A stretch of 6,566 nucleotides of DNA from UTCHB3 sp964431385 (GCA_964431385.1 CAYSJM010000116.1:1-6566), one strand, 5' to 3'; shown: positions 1-6,284, counted from the first letter of the stretch. The notes: generated by a model not told the origin, from the letters alone. Made by a program: numbers and translations.

Positions 1-78
1 ACTGACAAAGGTTCCTTCAAGTTTAACGAGAAATTCGTAAAGCTTGACGACATGGCAAAAGTAACGGATATAAAATAA
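1..78 (+). CDS. C-terminal end of an unidentified protein (partial)
   Basis: An open frame enters from the left edge and runs 25 codons to a TAA at 76-78. The visible tail is hydrophilic and lysine-rich, ending ...KLDDMAKVTDIK. A strong terminator begins a few bases after the stop, which supports this being a genuine gene end. The fragment is too short to assign to a family; no motif, membrane segment or sorting signal is visible. It has no lipid anchor or T9SS signature at its C-terminus, so a cytosolic protein is possible, but that is only inference. Confidence 0.6.
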   Translation, partial: TDKGSFKFNEKFVKLDDMAKVTDIK

Positions 79-84
79 GTTTTG

Positions 85-117
85 AAAGCGTCCGACCCCC
101 GGACGCTTTTTTGTTTT
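85..117 (+). terminator. Rho-independent terminator of the upstream gene
   Basis: A perfect 10-bp stem is formed by AAAGCGTCCG (85-94) and CGGACGCTTT (100-109), with a 5-base loop ACCCC. The stem is followed by a T-run continuing to 112, then G and TTTT. It starts 6 bases after the stop at 78. The A's at the 5' foot of the stem are few, so it mainly serves the + strand. Confidence 0.92.
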
Positions 118-153
118 AACAATTCTTTTCATAAATTACGCATCGAAAAACGC

Positions 154-181
154 TTCACTTTCTTAATAGTTAAAATATAAC
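154..181 (+). promoter_or_regulatory. Candidate sigma-70-type promoter for the M48 protease gene
   Basis: TTCACT (154-159) resembles a -35 box and TATAAC (176-181) a -10 box, separated by 16 bases. It lies just after the upstream terminator, where a promoter for the gene at 297 is needed. Transcription from about 188 would leave a leader of roughly 110 nt. The classical Bacteroidetes -7 element (TAnnTTTG) is not seen here. The match is reasonable but not proof. Confidence 0.4.
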
Positions 182-202
182 GATCATCACCCAAATATGC
201 CG

Positions 203-240
203 TTCATCACACGGATGAAACAACCCCGGAACATGTTTCA
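203..240 (+). repeat. Two overlapping, mutually exclusive hairpins in the leader of the M48 gene
   Basis: TTCATC (203-208) can pair with GATGAA (214-219) across a 5-base loop. TGAAAC (216-221) can instead pair with GTTTCA (235-240) across a 13-base loop. The two stems share bases 216-219, so only one can form at a time. The element sits within the predicted 5' leader, about 55 bases before the start codon. Both stems are short (6 bp), so this may be chance; it matches no riboswitch I recognise. Confidence 0.3.
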
Positions 241-296
241 CCGCCGGCAGTAGAAATATTAAACAATTTCAAATTTAATAACCCGGAGACATCATC

Positions 297-2105
297 ATGA
301 AAACATCGTTCAACTTTTTAGTCGCACTCTTCGCGCTAATTATTGTCACATCTTTTATATCCCCCGATTTGTCGGCACAGAGAAAGAAGAATCAAGTTGA
401 AATTAATCACGACAGTATTGTTATAGCTACATACGGAAAGCCGGTAGTTGGAACAGAACAATACAAAAAAATCCAGGAAATTGCCAAAGTATTGAACAAG
501 GCAGCCGGACTAAGCGGAAACGGCATAATCAAATTCAAACTAATTCAGAATGAAGAGATAAATGCTTTCGCATACATCAACGACAGTATCTATGTTCACA
601 CAGGATTATTCAAATCTGTAGGAAACAGCCTGGATCAGCTCGCATTTGTACTTGCCCACGAACTTGCACATGTTCTGATGAAACACCCTGCAAAAGGCGA
701 CGAATTTCTTAACAAAAATCCAAATGCTACAGAAGAACAGTTCCTTAAACTCAGCCGTGAGATGGAATTTGAAGCAGACAAATATGCAGTTCTCTACACA
801 ATGAGAGCCGGATATTCACCTTTAGGCGGCATTGAATGGTTCAACTATATGACAAACCAGGGATATGAATATACACCTCACACCATGAGTTATGTTACAC
901 ATCCAAACTTTACATCAAGAGTAGTTGAAGTTTTCAAACATATCGCCACCTACTATGAATACGCAAGAAATTTTGAATTTGGAATGATCTACCTTAACTC
1001 GGGTGACTACAAAAATTCAATCACAGCATTCAATAAATTCATCTCTGCCTATCCAAATTTCAAAGAGGGTTATAACAACCTGGCAGTAGCAGTTCTTTCA
1101 CAGAAATTAAATCAGAAGGGTATCCAGCTTGAAGTGCTGCTGCCTACCACACTTTCAAAAGTTGATTTCTTTTCAAATATCTTCACTGTGAACACAAAAA
1201 GAGGTGAGTACAACCTTAAAAATTCAGAACTTGCCGAAGCTGAAAAAGCTCTTGCAAAAGCACTTGAACTCGATCCAAAATATATCCAGGCTTATGTTAA
1301 CCTCGCAGTATTGAACACTTTAACAAAAAACACAAAAGCTGCAACCGAAGCAATCACTAAAGCTGAAGCGGTTTCAAAGAAATCATACGATGTAATGATC
1401 GCCAAAGGTTTCCTCCAGCTCGAACAAAACAAGTATAAAGAAGCAGCTGACATCTTCAAAACTGCAAACACAACTGATCCTACAAGACCTGAAGCTCTCT
1501 ACAACATGGGTCTTGCTTACACCTACGGTCAGATGAAGAATGAAGCTATCAGCACATGGAAAAACTTCCTTCAGAAATTCAAAGACAGCTACTACGCATC
1601 ACAGGCTAAAGAGAAACTTGATGTTCTCGAAGGTAAAAAAGCTCCATCAGCAGACAAGAAGAAAGATCCTGCTCCGAAAAAAGACGACAGACCTGACACC
1701 AGACCAAAAAACAAATTCAAAGCCGGTGCAACCAAAAACGCTCCTTCACTCGCCGGTCTGAACATGGGAATGAGCCAGAGTGATGTATTAAACAAACTTA
1801 AACTCCCTGCTTCAAAGAGCAAAGACGAATATGGCGACATCTGGTCATACGATTCACCCGCAGCAATCATTTATTTCGATCTTAATAATAAAGTTGTCGG
1901 AGTGGTTTCATTCGATCCTACAATGAAGCTTACAGTGAACGGTGTAGCATTCAGCGTGAATGATGACCTTGATAAAGCCCTCAAAATTCTCGGTGAAGCT
2001 TCTTATGTTGACGACTTTGGTTCTGAACAACAATTAGTATTCGAAGATTATGGTGTAATCATCTACGCGGTAGATGGAATCATAGCCGGAATAATGGTTT
2101 ACTAA
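297..2105 (+). CDS. Secreted M48 zinc metalloprotease with TPR repeats and BamE-like C-terminal domain (BepA/YfgC-like)
   Basis: This is a 602-residue predicted periplasmic or outer-membrane-associated protease. A signal peptide covers residues 1-27 (hydrophobic core FLVALFALIIVTSF, cleavage after LSA, Gln28 next). The M48 domain spans about 55-215. It carries the zinc motif HELAH (His121, Glu122, His125), a third ligand at Glu157 in EFEAD (157-161), and a THPNFTSR motif (201-208) matching the histidine-plug region of BepA relatives. TPR-like helices follow at about 227-269, 311-359 and 364-444. A Lys/Pro/Asp-rich linker (446-480) leads to a C-terminal region (484-602) that looks like two BamE/SmpA-like units. 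In known BepA-type proteins the protease and TPR parts help assemble or remove outer-membrane proteins; applying that role here is inference. GGAG at 285-288, 8 bases upstream, supports the ATG at 297. The gene appears monocistronic, bounded by terminators on both sides. Confidence 0.93.
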   Translation: MKTSFNFLVALFALIIVTSFISPDLSAQRKKNQVEINHDSIVIATYGKPVVGTEQYKKIQEIAKVLNKAAGLSGNGIIKFKLIQNEEINAFAYINDSIYVHTGLFKSVGNSLDQLAFVLAHELAHVLMKHPAKGDEFLNKNPNATEEQFLKLSREMEFEADKYAVLYTMRAGYSPLGGIEWFNYMTNQGYEYTPHTMSYVTHPNFTSRVVEVFKHIATYYEYARNFEFGMIYLNSGDYKNSITAFNKFISAYPNFKEGYNNLAVAVLSQKLNQKGIQLEVLLPTTLSKVDFFSNIFTVNTKRGEYNLKNSELAEAEKALAKALELDPKYIQAYVNLAVLNTLTKNTKAATEAITKAEAVSKKSYDVMIAKGFLQLEQNKYKEAADIFKTANTTDPTRPEALYNMGLAYTYGQMKNEAISTWKNFLQKFKDSYYASQAKEKLDVLEGKKAPSADKKKDPAPKKDDRPDTRPKNKFKAGATKNAPSLAGLNMGMSQSDVLNKLKLPASKSKDEYGDIWSYDSPAAIIYFDLNNKVVGVVSFDPTMKLTVNGVAFSVNDDLDKALKILGEASYVDDFGSEQQLVFEDYGVIIYAVDGIIAGIMVY

Positions 2106-2119
2106 GATAACCCCTTTAT

Positions 2120-2158
2120 AAAAAAAGGCTGCTTCAAGAGAGGCAGCCTTTTTTTTTG
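2120..2158. terminator. Bidirectional terminator between converging genes
   Basis: GGCTGC (2127-2132) pairs with GCAGCC (2143-2148). Inner pairs T-G, T-A and C-G extend the stem to an AAGA tetraloop (2136-2139). The stem is flanked by an A-run (2120-2126) and a run of nine T's (2149-2157), so it reads as stem plus U-tract on either strand. It lies between the stop of the + strand M48 gene (2105) and the stop of the - strand lipoprotein gene (2173), and can end both transcripts. Confidence 0.92.
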
Positions 2159-2172
2159 ATTATTAACGGAAA

Positions 2173-2844
2173 TTACTGTTTTTCTTTTCGCCTTTTAATC
2201 AGGAATAAGACAACTCCGGCGACTAAAACAAGAGCACCAAGAATATATATTACGATATAATCGGGTTCTTGCGGAGCGAAGGTTGCTTCTATATATTTAC
2301 CGTCACCGATCTCGTTATACTTAAATTCCCAGATATACTTGTCACCCTCAACTTTATGGGCATTATGAGTAACCATCTCACCATCAAATTCGAAGGTGAA
2401 AGTCCGTTTGAACTCCATTCTCGGGTCAACTTTTTCTGATGCAGGTTTTAGGTATTGCATGAATTTTTTCTGTCCTGCCGCTCCGTCTGTATAAGAGATA
2501 TCGAACATATTAAAGAGACGGGTGTTGTTCAGGTCTTGAATCGACTTAAATTCAATCTCAAGTGTCGCCGACCATGCATCACCTTCAGCCATTTTGGTTG
2601 AAAGTTTCTTGATTGTGAAAAGAGTGTCTTGAATTCTTTCACGAATTTTTGCAGTGTCGAGTTCTTGTGATAAAGCTCTTCCTTGCTCAGACCCCGGAGG
2701 GAAGGAATAGGTGATTTTCATTGTACCACTTCCGTCCCTGTTAAGGACAGTCTCCTGCGAATAGTTAAGGCAACCCGCGAAAAGGAGGGAAATGACCAAT
2801 AAAAATGTTAGAACCGGACCGTGCATTTCAATTTTCGATTTCAT
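2173..2844 (-). CDS. Lipoprotein with a C-terminal transmembrane helix, LppM-like
   Basis: The start is taken as the ATG at 2844, giving 223 residues; a TTG at 2850 would add two. MKSK gives a normal positively charged signal start. A hydrophobic stretch (about 10-23) leads to the lipobox LFAGC, predicting lipidation of Cys25. The exported part begins with VLNRDGSGTMKITYSF (33-48), a pattern like the LppM/DUF3153-type lipoprotein domain, then mixed strand-forming sequence. A hydrophobic helix (about 197-216) is followed by the basic tail KRRKEKQ. The protein would thus hold on to a membrane at both ends, with the soluble part outside the cytoplasm and the tail inside; this favours the inner membrane. 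The ATG lies 2 nt after the stop of the ATP-grasp gene with only a poor ribosome site, so translation is probably coupled. Function is unknown, and the LppM comparison is tentative. Confidence 0.85.
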   Translation of the reverse strand: MKSKIEMHGPVLTFLLVISLLFAGCLNYSQETVLNRDGSGTMKITYSFPPGSEQGRALSQELDTAKIRERIQDTLFTIKKLSTKMAEGDAWSATLEIEFKSIQDLNNTRLFNMFDISYTDGAAGQKKFMQYLKPASEKVDPRMEFKRTFTFEFDGEMVTHNAHKVEGDKYIWEFKYNEIGDGKYIEATFAPQEPDYIVIYILGALVLVAGVVLFLIKRRKEKQ

Positions 2845-2846
2845 AA

Positions 2847-4058
2847 TCAATTCGCAGCCTTATCACCCATTGGTACAAAATGGAAAAAATCGTTATAAAA
2901 TCTCTTAACATATTCATCGAGGAGTTTTGTTATCCTGTCATATTTTGGGGAGGTGATAACAAGTCCGGCATGGTACTGTTTTTTTAATCTCCAGAAGACT
3001 TCGGGATCGTTATAAGCCTGTAGATCGGGATACTCCTGTTTTGCGAGTGAGTTAAGAAGTGCGGCATAATGTTTTTTAACTTTGGGCAATTTGTATTTTT
3101 CACCCTTCTCGAGAGTTTCCAATTTTGCCCATTCAGCCCAGAGGTTTATTCCGCTTGCGGCGAGGACAAGTTCAACAATATTAGCACCGCCAACCCTGGC
3201 AGAAGTCTCGAGGAAGTAGAATTTACCATCATTGCCTTTGATAAATTCAGTATGATTAACACCCGTTTTCATACCAAGCGTTCTGAGAACGGTTTCATTC
3301 ATCTTCAGAAGTGCAGTTTCATCGTCACTCCCGCGAAGTACTGTGCGGGTGGTGAATACTCTTCCCTGATGTGCCACTTCGAGTGGCGGGAGACCGTAAA
3401 CGCTGCAAATTGCAAATTTTATATCGTGTTCTTGAATGATTGTATCAACATGATAGATGTCTCCCGGGATGAATTTTTCCATCAGGTAGCCCGATTGTTC
3501 ATCACCCAGTTGATTAATAACATCCCACGCGTGAGCCTTCGATTCGAGTTTTTTCATTCCGATTGAGCCTGCCTGCATTCTTGGTTTCATTATATATGGG
3601 GGTTCGGTTGAATCCATGAAACTGTTAAGTTCATCGTAATTGAGCACATGAATAAAATCAGGTACCAGCACACCCTCATCCCGAGCTTTCATCCTCATTG
3701 AGAATTTATCTCTGAAGTAACGCATTGTAGTTTCACCCATGCCGGGTACACGGAGGTGTTCTCTGAGTGCTGCTGCCTTTTCAACATCAAAATCGTCGAG
3801 GGCTACAATTCTGTCGATAACAACATGCCGTGCAAGATAGCTCACAGCTTTAATCAGGTCGGGAAGATGCCATTCCTTGTTGTTGTCGGGCATAAAGTAA
3901 ATTTCATCTATACTTTCCCGGGGCCAGTTGGCATCTTCGAGGCTTCGTGAAGTGATGAAAATTACATGCCAGCCTGTTTCATGGGCAGCTACCAAAAAAT
4001 CGGAACCTTTATAGTAGCTGGAGATACAAAGGATAGTTTTCTTCTTTAAGTTTGACAT
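2847..4058 (-). CDS. ATP-grasp domain protein (carbamoyl-phosphate synthase/biotin carboxylase-like), substrate unknown
   Basis: This 403-residue protein has no signal peptide and is predicted to be cytosolic. An N-terminal alpha/beta (Rossmann-like) region (about 7-105) starts KKTILCISSYYKGSD. An ATP-grasp fold follows. RDKFSMR (116-122) precedes the ATP lobe, and PYIMKPRMQAGSIGM (154-168) carries the probable ATP-binding Lys158 and a glycine loop. MEKFIPGD (193-200) fits the adenine hinge. HTEF (269-272) and LETSAR (283-288) supply probable metal-binding Glu271 and Glu284 and catalytic Arg288; Ser286 stands where many relatives have Asn. Such enzymes join a carboxylate to an amine or thiol through an acyl-phosphate, but the substrate cannot be read here. 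AAAGG (4066-4070) lies 7 bases before the ATG. It is the first gene of a two-gene operon with the lipoprotein gene downstream, which hints at an envelope-related ligation, an inference only. Confidence 0.92.
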   Translation of the reverse strand: MSNLKKKTILCISSYYKGSDFLVAAHETGWHVIFITSRSLEDANWPRESIDEIYFMPDNNKEWHLPDLIKAVSYLARHVVIDRIVALDDFDVEKAAALREHLRVPGMGETTMRYFRDKFSMRMKARDEGVLVPDFIHVLNYDELNSFMDSTEPPYIMKPRMQAGSIGMKKLESKAHAWDVINQLGDEQSGYLMEKFIPGDIYHVDTIIQEHDIKFAICSVYGLPPLEVAHQGRVFTTRTVLRGSDDETALLKMNETVLRTLGMKTGVNHTEFIKGNDGKFYFLETSARVGGANIVELVLAASGINLWAEWAKLETLEKGEKYKLPKVKKHYAALLNSLAKQEYPDLQAYNDPEVFWRLKKQYHAGLVITSPKYDRITKLLDEYVKRFYNDFFHFVPMGDKAAN

Positions 4059-4276
4059 CCGGGTACCTTTTATTTTTTTAAATTTCTTGATGCAAAAGAT
4101 AAGGAATAATTAATATTTTTGAGATCGATTTATTATCTCTTGTTAAAATACACCCGAACTTAAGAGGCGAATTTTCAAAACATCGTTTGAATAGCTGTGA
4201 GTAAAAGGAAAAAGTTATTTTTGTCTGAAAGCTTCTATCTTTTTTTTGTTTGTGAAAATAATAGCAAGGAAAAATT
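4059..4276. promoter_or_regulatory. Divergent promoter region between the ATP-grasp operon and the propeller gene
   Basis: These 218 AT-rich bases lie between two genes reading outward, so promoters for both should be here. TATTTTTG occurs twice on the + strand (4114-4121 and 4216-4223) and fits the Bacteroidetes -7 consensus TAnnTTTG. A weak inverted repeat GAGAT/ATCTC (4121-4125 and 4135-4139) lies beside the first copy. I could not find a well-spaced -35/-10 pair on the - strand for the ATP-grasp operon. Confidence 0.5.
4216..4223 (+). promoter_or_regulatory. Candidate Bacteroidetes-type -7 element for the propeller gene
   Basis: TATTTTTG fits TAnnTTTG and would give a leader of about 45-50 nt before the ATG at 4277. 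The nearest upstream TTTG (4186-4189) is 26 bases away, longer than the usual spacing of about 19-21, so the -33 half of the promoter is not convincing. Confidence 0.27.
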
Positions 4277-5824
4277 ATGAAATACCGGGTTTTATTTGTT
4301 GTTTTGATTTTTACAGGTTTATCAGTCGGTTATTCACAGAATACCTGGAGGGGCACTACCCTCACTTCTGATGTTTTTGCGGTTGGAGTGGCAGTTTCGG
4401 GAAAGGACACAAGTTCAACTATTCACGGACCGGGTGCGATGTATGCAGGAACTGAGCTCGGTTCGGTGTTTTTACATCCAGACAGAATTGATGAATGGTT
4501 CCCTGGTGCAGGGGGTTTCCCTGTAATACAAAGTATTGCATCGGATACCGTTAATGGAGTGACTTATCTGGGAACATATAACGGGCTTTACCGCACGATG
4601 AATGGCGGCAGATCCTGGGAAAAAATTGCTTTTTCCGGTTATGAGATATGGGATCTTGAAGTAAATCAATCCACGGGGGTGGTATATGCCGTCCTTTACA
4701 GGGAGACCTCATTTATCGATGATAATATTGGCATTCATTTTTCATCAAACAGAGGTGGTTCCTGGAATAAAGTTTTTACCGGAGTGGTCTGTAAGGATGT
4801 ATTTGTAAATGAAGATAATTCTCTCCTCGCTGCAACAGGAAACGGTGTTATAATTTTTACTCCCGGGCAGGGAAACGGTCTTGGAAGACCGGCTGATGTG
4901 CTTTATTCTGTGGCGGGTCTCCCCAACGGGGTAGTACTTACCGGTACAAGGCAGGGACTTTTCAGAAAGGAGCCTGCGGGGGGGTTTGTTAATGTCCTTT
5001 CCGTATCAGCGATCTCTGGATGGGTGTATTGCCTGTATGTATCGAAGGCAGGGGTCATCTATGCCGGCACATCAGGTAGTGCCGTGTATCGTTCAGTCGA
5101 TGGGGGTCTTACCTGGCATAGCTTTAGCACAGGGATGAGTCAGTATGCAGAAATTCATAAATTTGGAGTAAACAGATCAGGGAAATTGTTTGCTGCGGGT
5201 GGCATGGTGTATGAATTGACAGATCCCGCGGAGCCACCTTCCATGGTACGCTTACTCTCGCCGTCAAATGACACAACAGGTGTTGTAGAGGATCTCAGGC
5301 TTGACTGGGATACAGCCTACACAACCGGTCATTACACTCTACAGATAGCGGCAGATTCACTTTTCCAAAACAAAATTGTAAACGATTCTCTCCTGACTGA
5401 GTCAAAATACACCATTCAAATGGTGCAATTACAGAGTAATGCGACTTATTATTGGAGAGTATCGGCAGAAAATGTGGCTGGGAGGGGAAAGTGGTCGCTT
5501 GTGCGAAGATTTAGCACAGGTGTTTTGGTCGGCATTCATGAAAACAGAGGAACAGTACCTGCCGAATTCCGATTGAACCAAAACCACCCAAATCCCTTTA
5601 ACCCTGAAACGGTTATCCGTTTCTCTTTGCCATCCACAGGTTATGCACGGGGTGCAGTTTATGATATCCTTGGGCGTGAAGTGGCAATCATGATCGACGG
5701 TGAAACAGTTGCAGGCAACTACGAACTGAAATTTAATGCAGAGGGGCTTCCCTCCGGGGTTTACATTTTCAAGCTGGAGTTGGGAAATCGGTCGGCTGCG
5801 ATAAAAATGGTGGTTAACAGGTGA
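4277..5824 (+). CDS. Secreted Asp-box beta-propeller protein with fibronectin-III-like domain and T9SS type A sorting domain
   Basis: This 515-residue protein is predicted to be secreted or surface-attached. A signal peptide covers residues 1-20 (VLFVVLIFTGLSVGYS), with Gln21 after the cut. Residues about 30-315 are rich in short strands ending in YAGT, YLGT or LTGT and hold three BNR/Asp-box-like turns: TMNGGRSW (107-114), SSNRGGSW (156-163) and SVDGGLTW (273-280). Only the last keeps the canonical Asp. This indicates a photosystem-stability/sialidase-type beta-propeller, but no catalytic sialidase residues are evident. A fibronectin-III-like domain follows (about 319-415, including YYWRVSAEN). 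The C-terminal 85 or so residues, with NHPNPFNPE (436-444), VYDILGREV (461-469) and LPSGVYIFKL (491-500), form a T9SS type A sorting domain, removed on export in known cases. AAGGA (4266-4270), 6 bases upstream, supports the ATG. Ligand and role are unknown. Confidence 0.93.
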   Translation: MKYRVLFVVLIFTGLSVGYSQNTWRGTTLTSDVFAVGVAVSGKDTSSTIHGPGAMYAGTELGSVFLHPDRIDEWFPGAGGFPVIQSIASDTVNGVTYLGTYNGLYRTMNGGRSWEKIAFSGYEIWDLEVNQSTGVVYAVLYRETSFIDDNIGIHFSSNRGGSWNKVFTGVVCKDVFVNEDNSLLAATGNGVIIFTPGQGNGLGRPADVLYSVAGLPNGVVLTGTRQGLFRKEPAGGFVNVLSVSAISGWVYCLYVSKAGVIYAGTSGSAVYRSVDGGLTWHSFSTGMSQYAEIHKFGVNRSGKLFAAGGMVYELTDPAEPPSMVRLLSPSNDTTGVVEDLRLDWDTAYTTGHYTLQIAADSLFQNKIVNDSLLTESKYTIQMVQLQSNATYYWRVSAENVAGRGKWSLVRRFSTGVLVGIHENRGTVPAEFRLNQNHPNPFNPETVIRFSLPSTGYARGAVYDILGREVAIMIDGETVAGNYELKFNAEGLPSGVYIFKLELGNRSAAIKMVVNR

Positions 5825-5877
5825 TGTTGGAATGCATTAATAGTGTGGAATATCAACCTAAAGGTAATATTGGTGAC

Positions 5878-5931
5878 TTTCAATATCATGAATTGTCGAA
5901 TCGTCCTTTATATTGAAAAGAAATGTTTCAA
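5878..5931 (+). repeat. Competing inverted repeats downstream of the propeller gene
   Basis: TTTCAATAT (5878-5886) is a perfect 9-base inverse of ATATTGAAA (5910-5918). The right arm can instead pair through TTGAAA (5913-5918) with TTTCAA (5926-5931) across a 7-base loop. The position, about 55 bases after the stop codon, would suit a 3'-end structure. The stems are AT-only or nearly so and no long T-run follows, so termination here is doubtful. Confidence 0.35.
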
Positions 5932-6045
5932 CAAAAATTTAGTGGCATGTGGGTCAGTAAAAAAATCAATGCTTCTTCCCAAATCATTTTTTATCGATCC
6001 CACTATTAGCCTGTTTTCACCTTTGCCACTATTTTTGTAGACTCC

Positions 6046-6094
6046 CTGAAAATAAATATTTGAAATAAATTTCAGTAGTAAGAAAATATTTCTT
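6046..6094. repeat. Cluster of AT-rich palindromes
   Basis: TGAAAT and ATTTCA (6061-6066 and 6069-6074) flank AA. CTGAAA (6046-6051) matches TTTCAG (6070-6075) in inverse. AAGAAA and TTTCTT (6080-6085 and 6089-6094) flank ATA. They follow directly after the TATTTTTG motif at 6030-6037. The palindromes could be protein-binding sites or weak hairpins, or the result of local AT bias. Confidence 0.3.
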
Positions 6095-6284
6095 GCACAG
6101 GATTAAGAAAAAAAGTAAATTTATTACGGAAGTAATAATTGTTAGCAGGTTGTCTCTTATGGCATTTTTGTTTATTGTTTTTAATGCCGGGTTTTTTATT
6201 AGTATCCGGGAAATCTTTTTGTCTTCTGCCGGGAAACTTGCCATACCTCGGTTTTGGTTTGTTATTCTGTCATCGCCTGTTATT

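Noticed and set aside
1592..1870. 92-codon - strand open frame within the M48 gene
   Set aside because: Shadow of the Lys-rich linker, which reads as Phe/Leu/Ser on the other strand; the + strand frame is strongly supported.
3069..3566. 165-codon + strand open frame opposite the ATP-grasp gene
   Set aside because: It lies wholly inside the antisense of a gene with clear catalytic motifs and has no family features of its own.
4277..5824. Propeller protein as an active sialidase
   Set aside because: Asp-boxes are structural and occur in many propellers; no catalytic Arg triad or sialidase FRIP motif was found.
5849..5871. Imperfect hairpin (AATAT..ACCT/AGGT..ATATT) as terminator of the propeller gene
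   Set aside because: The loop is only 2-4 bases, the stem is interrupted and no T-run follows, so it is too weak to call a terminator.
5843..6040. 65-codon + strand open frame after the propeller gene
   Set aside because: No ribosome site or recognisable sequence, and it covers inverted repeats; most likely chance.
6029..6244. 71-codon - strand open frame in the spacer
   Set aside because: Low-complexity Ile/Leu/Lys/Asn content typical of AT-rich noncoding DNA, with no supporting signals.
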